In this document: piece by piece, positions 6,642 to 13,261 of the stretch
Position numbering within the stretch: position 1 is the stretch's first letter
Layout of the letters: the number at the start of each line of letters is the position of its first letter
Assembly (NCBI GenBank): GCA_051953655.1
Contig: JBQCIO010000120.1
Coordinates: forward strand, 1 to 20,157
Source: JBQCHF01 sp051953655
Lineage (GTDB): Bacteria; Actinomycetota; Actinomycetes; Motilibacterales; Motilibacteraceae
Direction: 5' to 3'
DNA: 20,157 bases
Notes under the pieces: generated by a model
The model's input: the letters and a program-made list of their open reading frames with translations, nothing else
Told to the model about the DNA's origin: nothing
Database searches by the model: none
Program-made: the position numbers and the translations under genes

Positions 6642-7671
6642 GGGTCGCCGGCTTGCGCCCCATGAGCGGCGGGAGCTGACGGCAGGCGGCGGCCAGGGCG
6701 CGCAGGTCGCCGTTCACCAGCGCCTGCGGGCCGTCGCAGAGGGCGGCCTCGGGGTGCGGGTGGACGTCGACGATGATGCCGTCGGCGCCGGCGGCGATGG
6801 CCGCCCGGGAGAGCGGCAGCACCAGGTCGCGGCGGCCGCCCGAGTGCGACGGGTCCACGATGACCGGCAGGTGCGAGAGGCCGTGGGCCACCGGCACCGC
6901 GCTGATGTCGAGGGTGTTGCGGGTGGCCTTCTCGAAGGTCCGGATGCCGCGCTCGCACAGCACGATGTCGAGATTCCCGCGCTGGGCCACGTACTCCGCG
7001 GCCATCAGCCACTCCTCGATGGTGGCGTTCATGCCGCGCTTGAGCATGACCGGCTTGCCCACCGAACCGACGGCCTGCAGCAGCGCGAAGTTCTGCATGT
7101 TGCGGGTGCCGACCTGCAGCATGTCGGCGTAGGAGGCGACCAGCTCGACGTCGTGGGCGTCCACCACCTCGGTCACGATCGGCAGGCCGGTGGCCTCGCG
7201 GACGTCGGCGAGGATCCGCAGGCCCGCCTCGCCCAGCCCCTGGAAGGCGTAGGGCGACGTGCGCGGCTTGTAGGCACCGCCGCGCAGCAGCGCCGCCCCC
7301 GCCGCCTTGGCCATCTCGGCCGCCTCGAGGGTCTGCTCGGCGTCCTCCACGGCGCACGGCCCGGCGATGAGGGTGAAGGTGTCCGGGCCGATGGGGGCGG
7401 CGTGCTCGCCCTCGCCCACCCACACCGTCGACATCTCCGGATGGTGGTCACGGCTGACCAGCTTGTAGGGCGTGGAGACGCGCACGACGTCGGCCACCCC
7501 GGGAAGCGCCCGCAGGTTGAGCGCCTGGAACTGCTCGATGTCGCCGACCAGCCCCACGATGGTGCGGGTGACCCCCCGGCTGACGAAGGCCGCGCCCCCG
7601 GCGCCCTCCACCCTCGCGACGACGGCGTCGACGTCGGCGTCGGACGCCTCGGCGGTCATGACCACGACCAT
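6637..7671 (-). CDS. aroF: Type I-beta DAHP synthase with N-terminal ferredoxin-like regulatory domain
   Basis: This 344-residue enzyme catalyses the same first shikimate step as the class II enzyme but belongs to the unrelated-in-sequence KDO8P-synthase-like type I-beta group. Residues 1-70 form the ferredoxin-like domain (ending LPGVADVVRVSTPYKLVSRD) that gives Tyr feedback inhibition in the Thermotoga enzyme. The barrel motifs follow: AGPCAVE (103-109, metal-binding Cys106), KPRTSPYAFQG (135-145), GTRNMQNF, KPVMLKRGM, CERGIRTFE, DPSHSGGRRDLV and DVHPHPEAALCDGPQAL. No chorismate mutase domain is fused. GGGAG (7678-7682) six bases before the ATG sets the start. The gene lies downstream of a Tyr/Phe leader peptide and terminator, so attenuation is the likely control. 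Confidence 0.93.
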   Translation of the reverse strand: MVVVMTAEASDADVDAVVARVEGAGGAAFVSRGVTRTIVGLVGDIEQFQALNLRALPGVADVVRVSTPYKLVSRDHHPEMSTVWVGEGEHAAPIGPDTFTLIAGPCAVEDAEQTLEAAEMAKAAGAALLRGGAYKPRTSPYAFQGLGEAGLRILADVREATGLPIVTEVVDAHDVELVASYADMLQVGTRNMQNFALLQAVGSVGKPVMLKRGMNATIEEWLMAAEYVAQRGNLDIVLCERGIRTFEKATRNTLDISAVPVAHGLSHLPVIVDPSHSGGRRDLVLPLSRAAIAAGADGIIVDVHPHPEAALCDGPQALVNGDLRALAAACRQLPPLMGRKPATR

Positions 7672-7703
7672 CGTGTGCTCCCTCTAGAACTCTTGCTGGT
7701 GCT

Positions 7704-7739
7704 GGAAAAAGAAGAGCCCCGGGCGAAGGCCCGGGGCTC
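7704..7739 (-). terminator. Attenuator (rho-independent terminator) upstream of aroF
   Basis: On the minus strand GAGCCCCGGGC (7729-7739) and GCCCGGGGCTC (7714-7724) form a perfect 11-bp stem with a CTTC loop, followed directly by TTCTTTTTCC (7704-7713). This is the only hairpin in the window with a real U-rich tail, and it lies between a leader peptide and the gene it precedes rather than after a gene. Its 5' arm can also pair with the 3' part of the leader-peptide coding region. Confidence 0.88.
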
Positions 7740-7760
7740 GATCCGTGCGGGGGAGGCTGC

Positions 7761-7823
7761 CTATGCGCGACCGCCCCCGGGAAGGGCCCCGGGGGTAAAG
7801 GCGTAGTACAGCCCGCGCGTCAT
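7761..7823 (-). CDS. Leader peptide of the aroF attenuator (20 residues, Tyr-Tyr-Ala-Phe)
   Basis: The short frame reads MTRGLYYAFTPGALPGGGRA and stops at 7761. Tandem Tyr codons 6-7 (7803-7808) and Phe codon 9 (7797-7799) match two end products of the pathway that the downstream enzyme starts. Codons 10 onward encode a hairpin, CCCCCGGG/CCCGGGGG (plus-strand 7788-7795 and 7774-7781). A ribosome waiting at the Tyr/Phe codons would cover the first arm and free the second to pair with the terminator's 5' arm; one that reaches the stop would cover the second arm and let the terminator form. The ATG is seven bases after a TAGGGT -10 box, so the peptide itself is probably leaderless. A comparable attenuator before aroF is known in Corynebacterium glutamicum. 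Confidence 0.85.
   Translation of the reverse strand: MTRGLYYAFTPGALPGGGRA
7774..7795 (-). promoter_or_regulatory. Leader hairpin and antiterminator segment of the aroF attenuator
   Basis: The 8-bp stem 7788-7795/7774-7781 (loop 7782-7787) lies inside the leader-peptide coding region, directly after the Phe codon. Its downstream arm contains CCCGGGG on the minus strand, complementary to CCCCGGG in the terminator's 5' arm (7729-7739), which gives the two mutually exclusive folds required by ribosome-mediated attenuation. Confidence 0.7.
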
Positions 7824-7830
7824 GCCCGGC

Positions 7831-7836
7831 ACCCTA
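7831..7836 (-). promoter_or_regulatory. -10 box of the aroF leader transcript
   Basis: TAGGGT on the minus strand ends seven bases before the leader-peptide ATG (7823). No clear -35 box is seen, and no Shine-Dalgarno lies between the box and the ATG. Confidence 0.6.
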
Positions 7837-7911
7837 GCCCAGTCATCCGCCTGCCGGGACAGGGTTCCCGCGATGCGAGACGGAGGGCGAGCGGCACCGG
7901 GTCGCAGTTGC

Positions 7912-7917
7912 GACGAT
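7912..7917 (+). promoter_or_regulatory. Weak candidate -10 box for the molybdopterin oxidoreductase gene
   Basis: GACGAT ends six bases before ATG 7924, the same spacing as the other leaderless starts, but it matches the TANNNT consensus less well. No Shine-Dalgarno is present as an alternative. It is divergent from the aroF leader promoter about 75 bp away. Confidence 0.35.
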
Positions 7918-7923
7918 CGGCGC

Positions 7924-8607
7924 ATGAGTGGCAGGCCGCGCAAGGAGGTCCACCCCAACGACGACGTCGTCACCCTGCGGCCGACGCCGGATCAGGCCGA
8001 CCGGGTGCCGCCCGGGCAGCGGCTGGCGCGCGGCTGGCCGGTGCTGCACTACGGCCCGGTGCCGCGCTTCCGGCCCGAGCGCTGGGACCTGCGCGTCTTC
8101 GGCCGGACCGCCTCCGGCGAGGACGCGCGGCTGACGTGGCCCGAGGTCGAGCTGCTGCCTCACGGCGACCTGGTGGCCGACTTCCACTGCGTCACGAAGT
8201 TCTCGATCCTGGACAACCGCTGGGAAGGGGTCCTGGCCGACGACCTGCTCGCGGTCTGCCCGCCGGCGCCCGACGTCGAGCACGTCCTGGTGTGGGCCGA
8301 GTACGGCTACAGCGCCAACGTGCCCCTGGACGCGCTGCGGGCGGGCATCTTCGCCCGCCGGCGCAACGGCGAGCCCCTCGACGCCGAGCACGGGGCCCCG
8401 CTGCGCCTGGTCGTGCCCTCGCTCTACGGCTGGAAGGGGCCCAAGTGGGTCCGCGGCGTGGAGTACCTCGAGCGCGACCGGCCGGGCTTCTGGGAGGAGC
8501 GCGGCTACCACAACGTGGGCGACCCGTGGCGGGAGCAGCGCTACGCCGGGCAGGAGGAGGACGCGGAGCGGCCCGGACGGCGCGGGCGGCTCCTCGGCTC
8601 GGTCTGA
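7924..8607 (+). CDS. Molybdopterin-dependent oxidoreductase, sulfite oxidase-type fold, cytoplasmic
   Basis: The 227-residue protein is a single oxidoreductase molybdopterin-binding domain (Pfam PF00174 type, YuiH/MsrP-like). FHCVTKFSILDNRWEGV (about 87-103) carries the conserved Cys89 that ligates Mo in the sulfite oxidase family; EYGYSANVPLDAL, a PSLYGWKGPKWVRGVEY strand and the closing GFWEERGYHNVGDPWREQRY block are typical of this subgroup. There is no Tat or Sec signal, no haem domain and no neighbouring membrane cytochrome, so it differs from periplasmic MsrP; donor, acceptor and substrate are unknown. ATG 7924 is chosen over an upstream in-frame start at 7822, which would read through the divergent promoter region and lacks family similarity. 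Confidence 0.85.
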   Translation: MSGRPRKEVHPNDDVVTLRPTPDQADRVPPGQRLARGWPVLHYGPVPRFRPERWDLRVFGRTASGEDARLTWPEVELLPHGDLVADFHCVTKFSILDNRWEGVLADDLLAVCPPAPDVEHVLVWAEYGYSANVPLDALRAGIFARRRNGEPLDAEHGAPLRLVVPSLYGWKGPKWVRGVEYLERDRPGFWEERGYHNVGDPWREQRYAGQEEDAERPGRRGRLLGSV

Positions 8608-8716
8608 CGCGGCCGCACCTGCGGGGTGACGCGGCGAGGGTAGGTCGCCCGGGATCGGGGGATGGGTCGCCTCGAGCCAGTCAGCACCGATGCCGTGCCG
8701 TGCGGAAGGAGACCCC

Positions 8717-9967
8717 GTGGCCGCCACCCCGCAGGTGGTGGGGGAGACGCTGCGCCAGCTGCTCGCCGACTCGCACCTCGCGGGGCCGGACGACCTTCCG
8801 CGCCTGACCGCCGCCGCGGCCCGGCGGCTCGGCGCCCGGCGGTGCGTGCTGCACGTCGTCGACTACGACCAGGCCTTCCTCGTGCCGCTGGGGGACGGGC
8901 TGCGGCCTCCGACGCCGGAGGATGCCGGCGAGGCCGAGCTGGTGCCGGTGGAGGGCACCCTCGCCGGCCGGGCCTTCACCGAGGTCACCAGCCAGTGGGG
9001 AGCGGGGGCCGGGCACGCCGTGCTGTGGGTCCCGGTGGTCGACGGGACCGACCGGCTCGGGGTGATGCAGGTGGTGCTCGAGGCGCCCGACAGCCGCTCG
9101 GGTGACAGCGCGGACAGCAGCGCGGTCGTGGCCGCGTTCACCTCGCTGGCCTCGCTGGTGGCCGAGCTGCTGGAGACGCGCTCCCGCTACGGCGACCTCA
9201 TCCAGCGGGCCCGGCGCCGCATCCCGCTCACCGTGCCGGCCGAGCTGCAGTGGACCCAGCTGCCCCCGCTCACCGTCGCCACCGAGGAGCTGGCCATCTC
9301 CGGGATCCTCGTGCCCACCTACGAGGTGGCCGGGGACAGTTTCGACTACGCCATCCAGAGCGGCGTGGCCCACGTGGCGATCCTCGACGCGATGGGGCAC
9401 GGCATGGAGGCCGCCCTCCTCTCGATCGTCGCCGTCGGTGCGCTGCGGAACGCCCGCCGGGCGGGGCTGGACCTGGTGGACACGGTGCGCAGCATGGACA
9501 AGCACCTGGAGGCGCACTTCGGCGGCGAGTCCTTCGTGACGGCCGTGGTCGGCGAGCTGGCCCTCGACGACGGCACCTGGCGGTTCGTCACCGCCGGGCA
9601 CCCGCCGGCGCTGGTGGTGCGCCAGGGCAAGGTGGTCCGGGTGCTCGAGGCGGGCCAGCAGCCGCCGCTCGGGCTCGGGCTGGTCGAGCCCGAGCTGCAT
9701 GCGGAGCGGCTCGAGCCGGGAGACCGGGTGGTGCTGCACAGCGACGGGGTGGTGGAGGCCCGCGACGCCGGCGGCCAGTTCTTCGGGGTCGAGCGGCTCG
9801 CGGAGATGCTGTCGCGCGAGGAGGCGGCCGGGCGGTCCGCCCCCGAGACGCTGCGCCGGCTCATGCACTCGGTGCTGGCCCACCAGCGCGGCGACCTGCA
9901 GGACGACGCCACGGTCGTCCTGCTCGAGTGGCGGGGCCCGAGCCCGGAGCGCCTCCTGCCGCGGTGA
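8717..9967 (+). CDS. GAF domain-containing PP2C (SpoIIE/RsbU-type) serine phosphatase
   Basis: This 416-residue protein has an N-terminal GAF-like sensor region (about 20-160) and a C-terminal SpoIIE-type PP2C phosphatase domain (about 185-410). Metal-binding motifs are present: GDSFDY (Asp207, Asp210), DAMGHGMEAALLS (Asp224), TAGHPPALVV, LHSDGVVEARD (Asp343) and DDATVVLL (Asp396). Such enzymes usually dephosphorylate anti-sigma-factor antagonists, but no STAS or anti-sigma kinase gene lies nearby, so its partner is encoded elsewhere. GTG 8717 is chosen because AAGGAG (8706-8711) sits five bases upstream; an in-frame ATG at 8690 lacks such a site. No membrane segment is seen. The 3' end converges on the Nudix gene. 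Confidence 0.88.
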   Translation: MAATPQVVGETLRQLLADSHLAGPDDLPRLTAAAARRLGARRCVLHVVDYDQAFLVPLGDGLRPPTPEDAGEAELVPVEGTLAGRAFTEVTSQWGAGAGHAVLWVPVVDGTDRLGVMQVVLEAPDSRSGDSADSSAVVAAFTSLASLVAELLETRSRYGDLIQRARRRIPLTVPAELQWTQLPPLTVATEELAISGILVPTYEVAGDSFDYAIQSGVAHVAILDAMGHGMEAALLSIVAVGALRNARRAGLDLVDTVRSMDKHLEAHFGGESFVTAVVGELALDDGTWRFVTAGHPPALVVRQGKVVRVLEAGQQPPLGLGLVEPELHAERLEPGDRVVLHSDGVVEARDAGGQFFGVERLAEMLSREEAAGRSAPETLRRLMHSVLAHQRGDLQDDATVVLLEWRGPSPERLLPR

Positions 9968-9975
9968 GCCGCGGC
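9958..9975. terminator. Short GC hairpin between convergent genes
   Basis: GCCGCGG (9958-9964) pairs with CCGCGGC (9969-9975) around TGAG, which includes the phosphatase stop codon. It lacks a U tract; a weak terminator between the convergent phosphatase and Nudix genes is possible. Confidence 0.35.
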
Positions 9976-10001
9976 GGTCGCGCACCCGAGCCGGTGCTCG
10001 C

Positions 10002-10493
10002 TCAGCCGACCGGGTGGCCGTGCTCGAGCTCGTGCAGGCCGCCGTCGGCCAGCGCGGCGAGGGCGGCCAGCACCCGGCGGGCCATGAACGCCGTGGTGCG
10101 CTCGAGCAGCGCCGCGCGGTCGCACCAGTGCCACGAGCGCAGCTCGCCCTCGGCGAGCACGATGCGCTCCTCGTCCACCGGGCCGCAGGCGTAGACCAGC
10201 ATCAGCCCGTCGTCGGGACGGCGCCCCGCCGGGACGTAGTCCACCACCAGCAGCCGGCCCACCTCGACGTCGAGGCCCAGCTCCTCGCGGGCCTCCCGGG
10301 CAGCGGCCGCGCGCGGGGACTCGCCGGCCTCCACCATGCCGCCGGGCACCTCCCAGCCGGGCTTGTAGGTGGGCTCGACCATGAGCACCCGGCCGTCGTC
10401 GTCGACGACGAGCAGGCCTGCGGCCACCCGCTTGCGCGGCAGGGCCGCCCACAGCGCCGGGTCGACGTCGTTGGGCGTGGGATCGACACTCAC
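10002..10493 (-). CDS. Nudix hydrolase
   Basis: The 163-residue protein carries a complete Nudix box, G-x5-E-x7-REUxEExGU, in GGMVEAGESPRAAAAREA followed by REELGLD (about 51-75), which binds the metal for hydrolysis of nucleoside diphosphate-linked substrates. The preceding strand VAAGLLVVDDDGRVLMVEPTYKPGWEVPG is the usual lead-in. The substrate cannot be told from the sequence; the NTP-cleaning, NADH and ADP-ribose classes are all possible. The GTG start lies six bases after a GAGGGT box and 31 bases after the EamA gene stop, so it may be transcribed both from its own leaderless promoter and as the last gene of the nfo-eamA run. Confidence 0.88.
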   Translation of the reverse strand: MSVDPTPNDVDPALWAALPRKRVAAGLLVVDDDGRVLMVEPTYKPGWEVPGGMVEAGESPRAAAAREAREELGLDVEVGRLLVVDYVPAGRRPDDGLMLVYACGPVDEERIVLAEGELRSWHWCDRAALLERTTAFMARRVLAALAALADGGLHELEHGHPVG

Positions 10494-10499
10494 CCCCGG

Positions 10500-10505
10500 A
10501 CCCTC
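10500..10505 (-). promoter_or_regulatory. Candidate -10 box, leaderless start of the Nudix gene
   Basis: GAGGGT on the minus strand ends six bases before GTG 10493. It matches NANNNT rather than full TANNNT, so support comes mainly from the spacing and the absence of a Shine-Dalgarno. Confidence 0.35.
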
Positions 10506-10524
10506 TCATCAGGGGTGGGTGGGG

Positions 10525-11448
10525 TCAGACCGGGCCGACGTGGGTGACCGAGCCGACCTCCTCGGCCACGTCGGGCTCGGCCGGGGTGCGCGGGCCGAGC
10601 TCGACCAGGTACATCGCGGCGACGACGAGCGCGCCGCCGAGGACGGTGCGCAGGCCGAGCTGCTCGCCGCCGAGCAGCACCGCGAAGGTGGCCGCCCACA
10701 CCGGCTCCATCGACATGATGATCGCCGCCCGGGTGGGGGCGAGGTGGGCCTGGGCCCAGGTCTGCACCACCAGCGCGAACGCCCCGGCCACCAGGGCCAT
10801 GAAGACCAGCACCGCCCAGTCCGCCCCGGTGGAGGGCAGCGTGATGCCGCCGGGCACCGCCCCCAGGGCGCAGACCAGGCTGATCGTGCCCATCTGCACC
10901 ACGGACAGCCCGAAGGCGTCCTCGCTGGTGGTCCAGGCGCCGAGCCCCAGGATGTGCACGGCGTAGAGCAGGGCCGAGACCAGGGTGAGCAGCTCGCCCG
11001 GACCGACGGACAGCCCGCGCAGCGACAGCATCGCCACGCCGAGGGTGGAGGCGGCCACCGCCACCCACACCATCCGGCCCAGCCGCTGGCGCAGCACCAG
11101 CGCGCCGAGCAGCGGGGTGAACACGACGTACATGCCAGTGATGAAGCCGGACACCGAGGCGCTGGTGCGCTCGAGGCCGACGGTCTGCAGGATCTGCGCC
11201 ACGCCGTAGACCGCGCCGAGCACGACCCCGTGCCGGCGCGCGGCGGGGGAGAGGCGGGCCACCGACCGCGGCCGCAGCGCGAAGAGCACCAGCCCGGCCA
11301 GCACGAACCGGACGGCGAGGAAGTCCGGCACCGGCACCCGGGTGACGACGCCCTTGAGCATGACGAACGTCGAGCCCCACGCGGCGGTGACCGCGAGCAG
11401 GGCCACGACGGCGGCGGTGCTCGAGCGGGCCCCGGTGAGCGCCCTCAC
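10525..11448 (-). CDS. DMT-superfamily (EamA) transporter
   Basis: This 307-residue, strongly hydrophobic protein has about ten transmembrane segments arranged as two EamA repeats (about 12-140 and 152-285). The first segment VVALLAVTAAWGSTFVMLK contains the conserved WGS/T of the family, and QTVGLERTSASVSGFITGMY and AIIMSMEPVWAATFAVLLGGE are the characteristic end-of-repeat helices, the latter with the conserved Glu-Pro. Members export amino acids, metabolites or drugs; the substrate is unknown. GTG 11448 has GGAGG eight bases upstream and follows the nfo stop by 18 bases, so translation from the nfo message is likely. Confidence 0.88.
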   Translation of the reverse strand: MRALTGARSSTAAVVALLAVTAAWGSTFVMLKGVVTRVPVPDFLAVRFVLAGLVLFALRPRSVARLSPAARRHGVVLGAVYGVAQILQTVGLERTSASVSGFITGMYVVFTPLLGALVLRQRLGRMVWVAVAASTLGVAMLSLRGLSVGPGELLTLVSALLYAVHILGLGAWTTSEDAFGLSVVQMGTISLVCALGAVPGGITLPSTGADWAVLVFMALVAGAFALVVQTWAQAHLAPTRAAIIMSMEPVWAATFAVLLGGEQLGLRTVLGGALVVAAMYLVELGPRTPAEPDVAEEVGSVTHVGPV

Positions 11449-11466
11449 GCCGCCGTCCTCCGGCGG

Positions 11467-12348
11467 CTAGGCGCCATCGCGCAGGGCCTTGAGCCGGGCG
11501 ATGTCCTCGGTGTGCTCGGCGTGCTTGCCGGGGGTCTCCAGCACGACCGGCACCCCGCGCATGGCCGCGTGGCGGAACAGCTCGGCGAACGCCGGCTCGC
11601 CGATCTTGCCGTGGCCGATGCGCTCGTGCCGGTCCTTGGCCGCGCCGCAGACGTCCTTGCTGTCGTTGGCGTGCACGAGGCGGAGCCGGCCGCGGCCGGC
11701 CACCTTGACCAGCCGGTCCAGCGTGCGCTTCAGGCCGCCCGGGGCGGCGAGGTCGTGCCCGGCGGCGAAGGCGTGGCAGGTGTCCAGGCAGACGCCGACC
11801 CGGGGGTGCGCCTCGAGGGCCTCGAGGTAGGGGCCGAGCTCGTCCACCGTCGCGCACAGCGACTGCCCCTGCCCGGCGGTGGGCTCGAGCAGCAGGTCCG
11901 GCACCGGACCGTCGTCGGCGCGCGCGTCGAGCTCCTCCAGCAGCGGCAGCAGCCCCTCACGCACCTGCTTGAGCGCCACCGCCCGGTCGCCGCCGGTGAC
12001 CGACGAGCCCGTGTGCACGACGACGCCGCGGGCGCCGATGGCGGCGCCCCGCTCCAGCGAGTGGCGCACCGAGGCGATGCTGTGCTCGAGCGTTGTCGCG
12101 GTGGGGCTGCCCAGGTTGACCAGGTAGGGGGCGTGCACGAACGCCGGGATGCGGCGCTTGGCGCAGTCGGCGCGGAACCGTTCGTCCTGGACCGGGTCGC
12201 CGGCCGGGGTGGCCCAGCCGCGCGGGTTGCCGACGAACACCTGGACGGTCTCGGCGCCGACGGCGTCGGCGTAGGCCAGGCCGGCTGATGCCAGCCCCCC
12301 CGCGACGGGGACGTGGACCCCGACGGGGCTGGGACGACGCGGCGGCAC
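11467..12348 (-). CDS. nfo: Endonuclease IV (deoxyribonuclease IV, AP endonuclease family 2)
   Basis: This 293-residue TIM-barrel enzyme incises DNA 5' to abasic sites in base excision repair and needs three zinc ions. The opening VGVHVPVAGGLASAGL, the AFVHAPYLVNLGSP strand, VVVHTGSSVTGG, LLLEPTAGQGQSL, GVCLDTCHAFAAGHDL, LVHANDSKD and RHERIGHGKIGEPAF are the family's zinc-ligand and signature motifs in order, and the length is usual. GTG 12348 is the likely start; GGGAGG lies eight bases upstream, while a GAGGAT box also lies six bases upstream, so both leadered and leaderless starts are possible. It is the first gene of a minus-strand run with the EamA and Nudix genes. Confidence 0.93.
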   Translation of the reverse strand: MPPRRPSPVGVHVPVAGGLASAGLAYADAVGAETVQVFVGNPRGWATPAGDPVQDERFRADCAKRRIPAFVHAPYLVNLGSPTATTLEHSIASVRHSLERGAAIGARGVVVHTGSSVTGGDRAVALKQVREGLLPLLEELDARADDGPVPDLLLEPTAGQGQSLCATVDELGPYLEALEAHPRVGVCLDTCHAFAAGHDLAAPGGLKRTLDRLVKVAGRGRLRLVHANDSKDVCGAAKDRHERIGHGKIGEPAFAELFRHAAMRGVPVVLETPGKHAEHTEDIARLKALRDGA

Positions 12349-12354
12349 CGGCCC

Positions 12355-12360
12355 ATCCTC
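12355..12360 (-). promoter_or_regulatory. Ambiguous -10 box or Shine-Dalgarno before nfo
   Basis: GAGGAT ends six bases before the GTG, the leaderless spacing, but the overlapping GGGAGG could equally act as a ribosome binding site. The sequence alone does not decide. Confidence 0.3.
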
Positions 12361-12403
12361 CCAGAGCCGGAGGGGTCGGACGTGCGCTGGGGACGGACCG
12401 CCG

Positions 12404-13069
12404 CTATGCGACGGCGGGCGCCACGAGCACCTCGTCGGGGACCGACGTGCGGCCCCGCGTCGCGGCGGTCAGCCGGCGGGCCAGCACGGCGAACGCGACG
12501 GCCGCGACGGCGTTCTGCAGGACGCCCAGGACGTGGACCGGCGGTGCCAGCTGCAGCAGGAAGGCGACGACGACCAGCCCGTAGGCCCACCGCGGCAGCA
12601 GGCCGGCCCGCAAGGCTCCTCCACCCAGCACGAGCAGCGAGACAGCGAAGCAGACCAGCAGGGGCAGCTCGACCGGTGCCGCCAGGGAGTCGAGGCGCTG
12701 CACCAGCTCCGTCATGGCCGTCGAGTCTCCGTCACGGGTGGAGAGGAGGAAGAGCGAGTAGGCGGAGTCGTGGGCGAAGCTCATGGAGCCCAGGCCGGCG
12801 AGCGCGACGCCCCACCGCACCAGGGCGGTCCCGCGTCCGGTGACCAGCGTGAGCGGTGCGACAAGTCCCGCCACCAGCAGGAGGGCCACGGCGAGCTGGA
12901 GCACGGCGTTGAGGTGGAGCAGGCCGGGGTGGTCGGTCGCGAGCGCCACCTTGTCCGCCGCGACGCGCGTCGTCAGCGGCACGACCAGCATCTTGACGGT
13001 GAAGACGGGGAACACGAGCCCGAGCGCGAGGGCGCCGGCTCGTTGGACGGGAGCGATGGACGTGGTCAC
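12404..13069 (-). CDS. Six-TM membrane protein of unknown function
   Basis: The 221-residue protein is unrecognised. It has about six hydrophobic helices (near residues 10-30, 53-73, 82-98, 132-152, 160-178 and 184-200), a short N terminus (MTTSIAPVQRAG) and a positively charged end after the last helix (ARRLTAATRGR). The second loop carries AHDSAYSLFLLSTRDGDSTAM, possibly exposed outside. No catalytic motif is seen. GTG 13069 has AGGAAGG seven bases upstream. It is divergent from a NarL-type two-component system across 192 bases, so it may be that system's target; this is inference from position. A 6-bp hairpin (12398-12403/12412-12417) surrounds the stop. Confidence 0.7.
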   Translation of the reverse strand: MTTSIAPVQRAGALALGLVFPVFTVKMLVVPLTTRVAADKVALATDHPGLLHLNAVLQLAVALLLVAGLVAPLTLVTGRGTALVRWGVALAGLGSMSFAHDSAYSLFLLSTRDGDSTAMTELVQRLDSLAAPVELPLLVCFAVSLLVLGGGALRAGLLPRWAYGLVVVAFLLQLAPPVHVLGVLQNAVAAVAFAVLARRLTAATRGRTSVPDEVLVAPAVA

Positions 13070-13248
13070 GGTGTCGCCTTCCTGCTGCGGTGGTGGACGG
13101 CGGCGACGCTAGGAACGTCTCCGCGCCACGACGTCAGGCGTCCGGCGCTGCCGCGTCAACAGTTCGCGGTCCGGACCGGGCCGGTCGTCCCTCGTGGCGA
13201 TGATCGGGGTCGTCCGCGAAGATGACGCCCCGGCGGCCGTGCGCCCCA

Positions 13249-13254
13249 TACCGT
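13249..13254 (+). promoter_or_regulatory. -10 box of leaderless promoter for the histidine kinase gene
   Basis: TACCGT ends seven bases before ATG 13262. The in-frame GTG at 13253 overlaps the box, so 13262 is preferred as the start. Confidence 0.55.
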
Positions 13255-13261
13255 GGCGATC

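Noticed and set aside
5261..7423. 720-codon minus-strand frame
   Set aside because: It is antisense to threonine aldolase and out of frame with aroF; low complexity and no domain.
7822..7923. N-terminal extension of the molybdopterin protein from 7822
   Set aside because: It would be antisense to the aroF leader promoter and shows no family similarity before ATG 7924.
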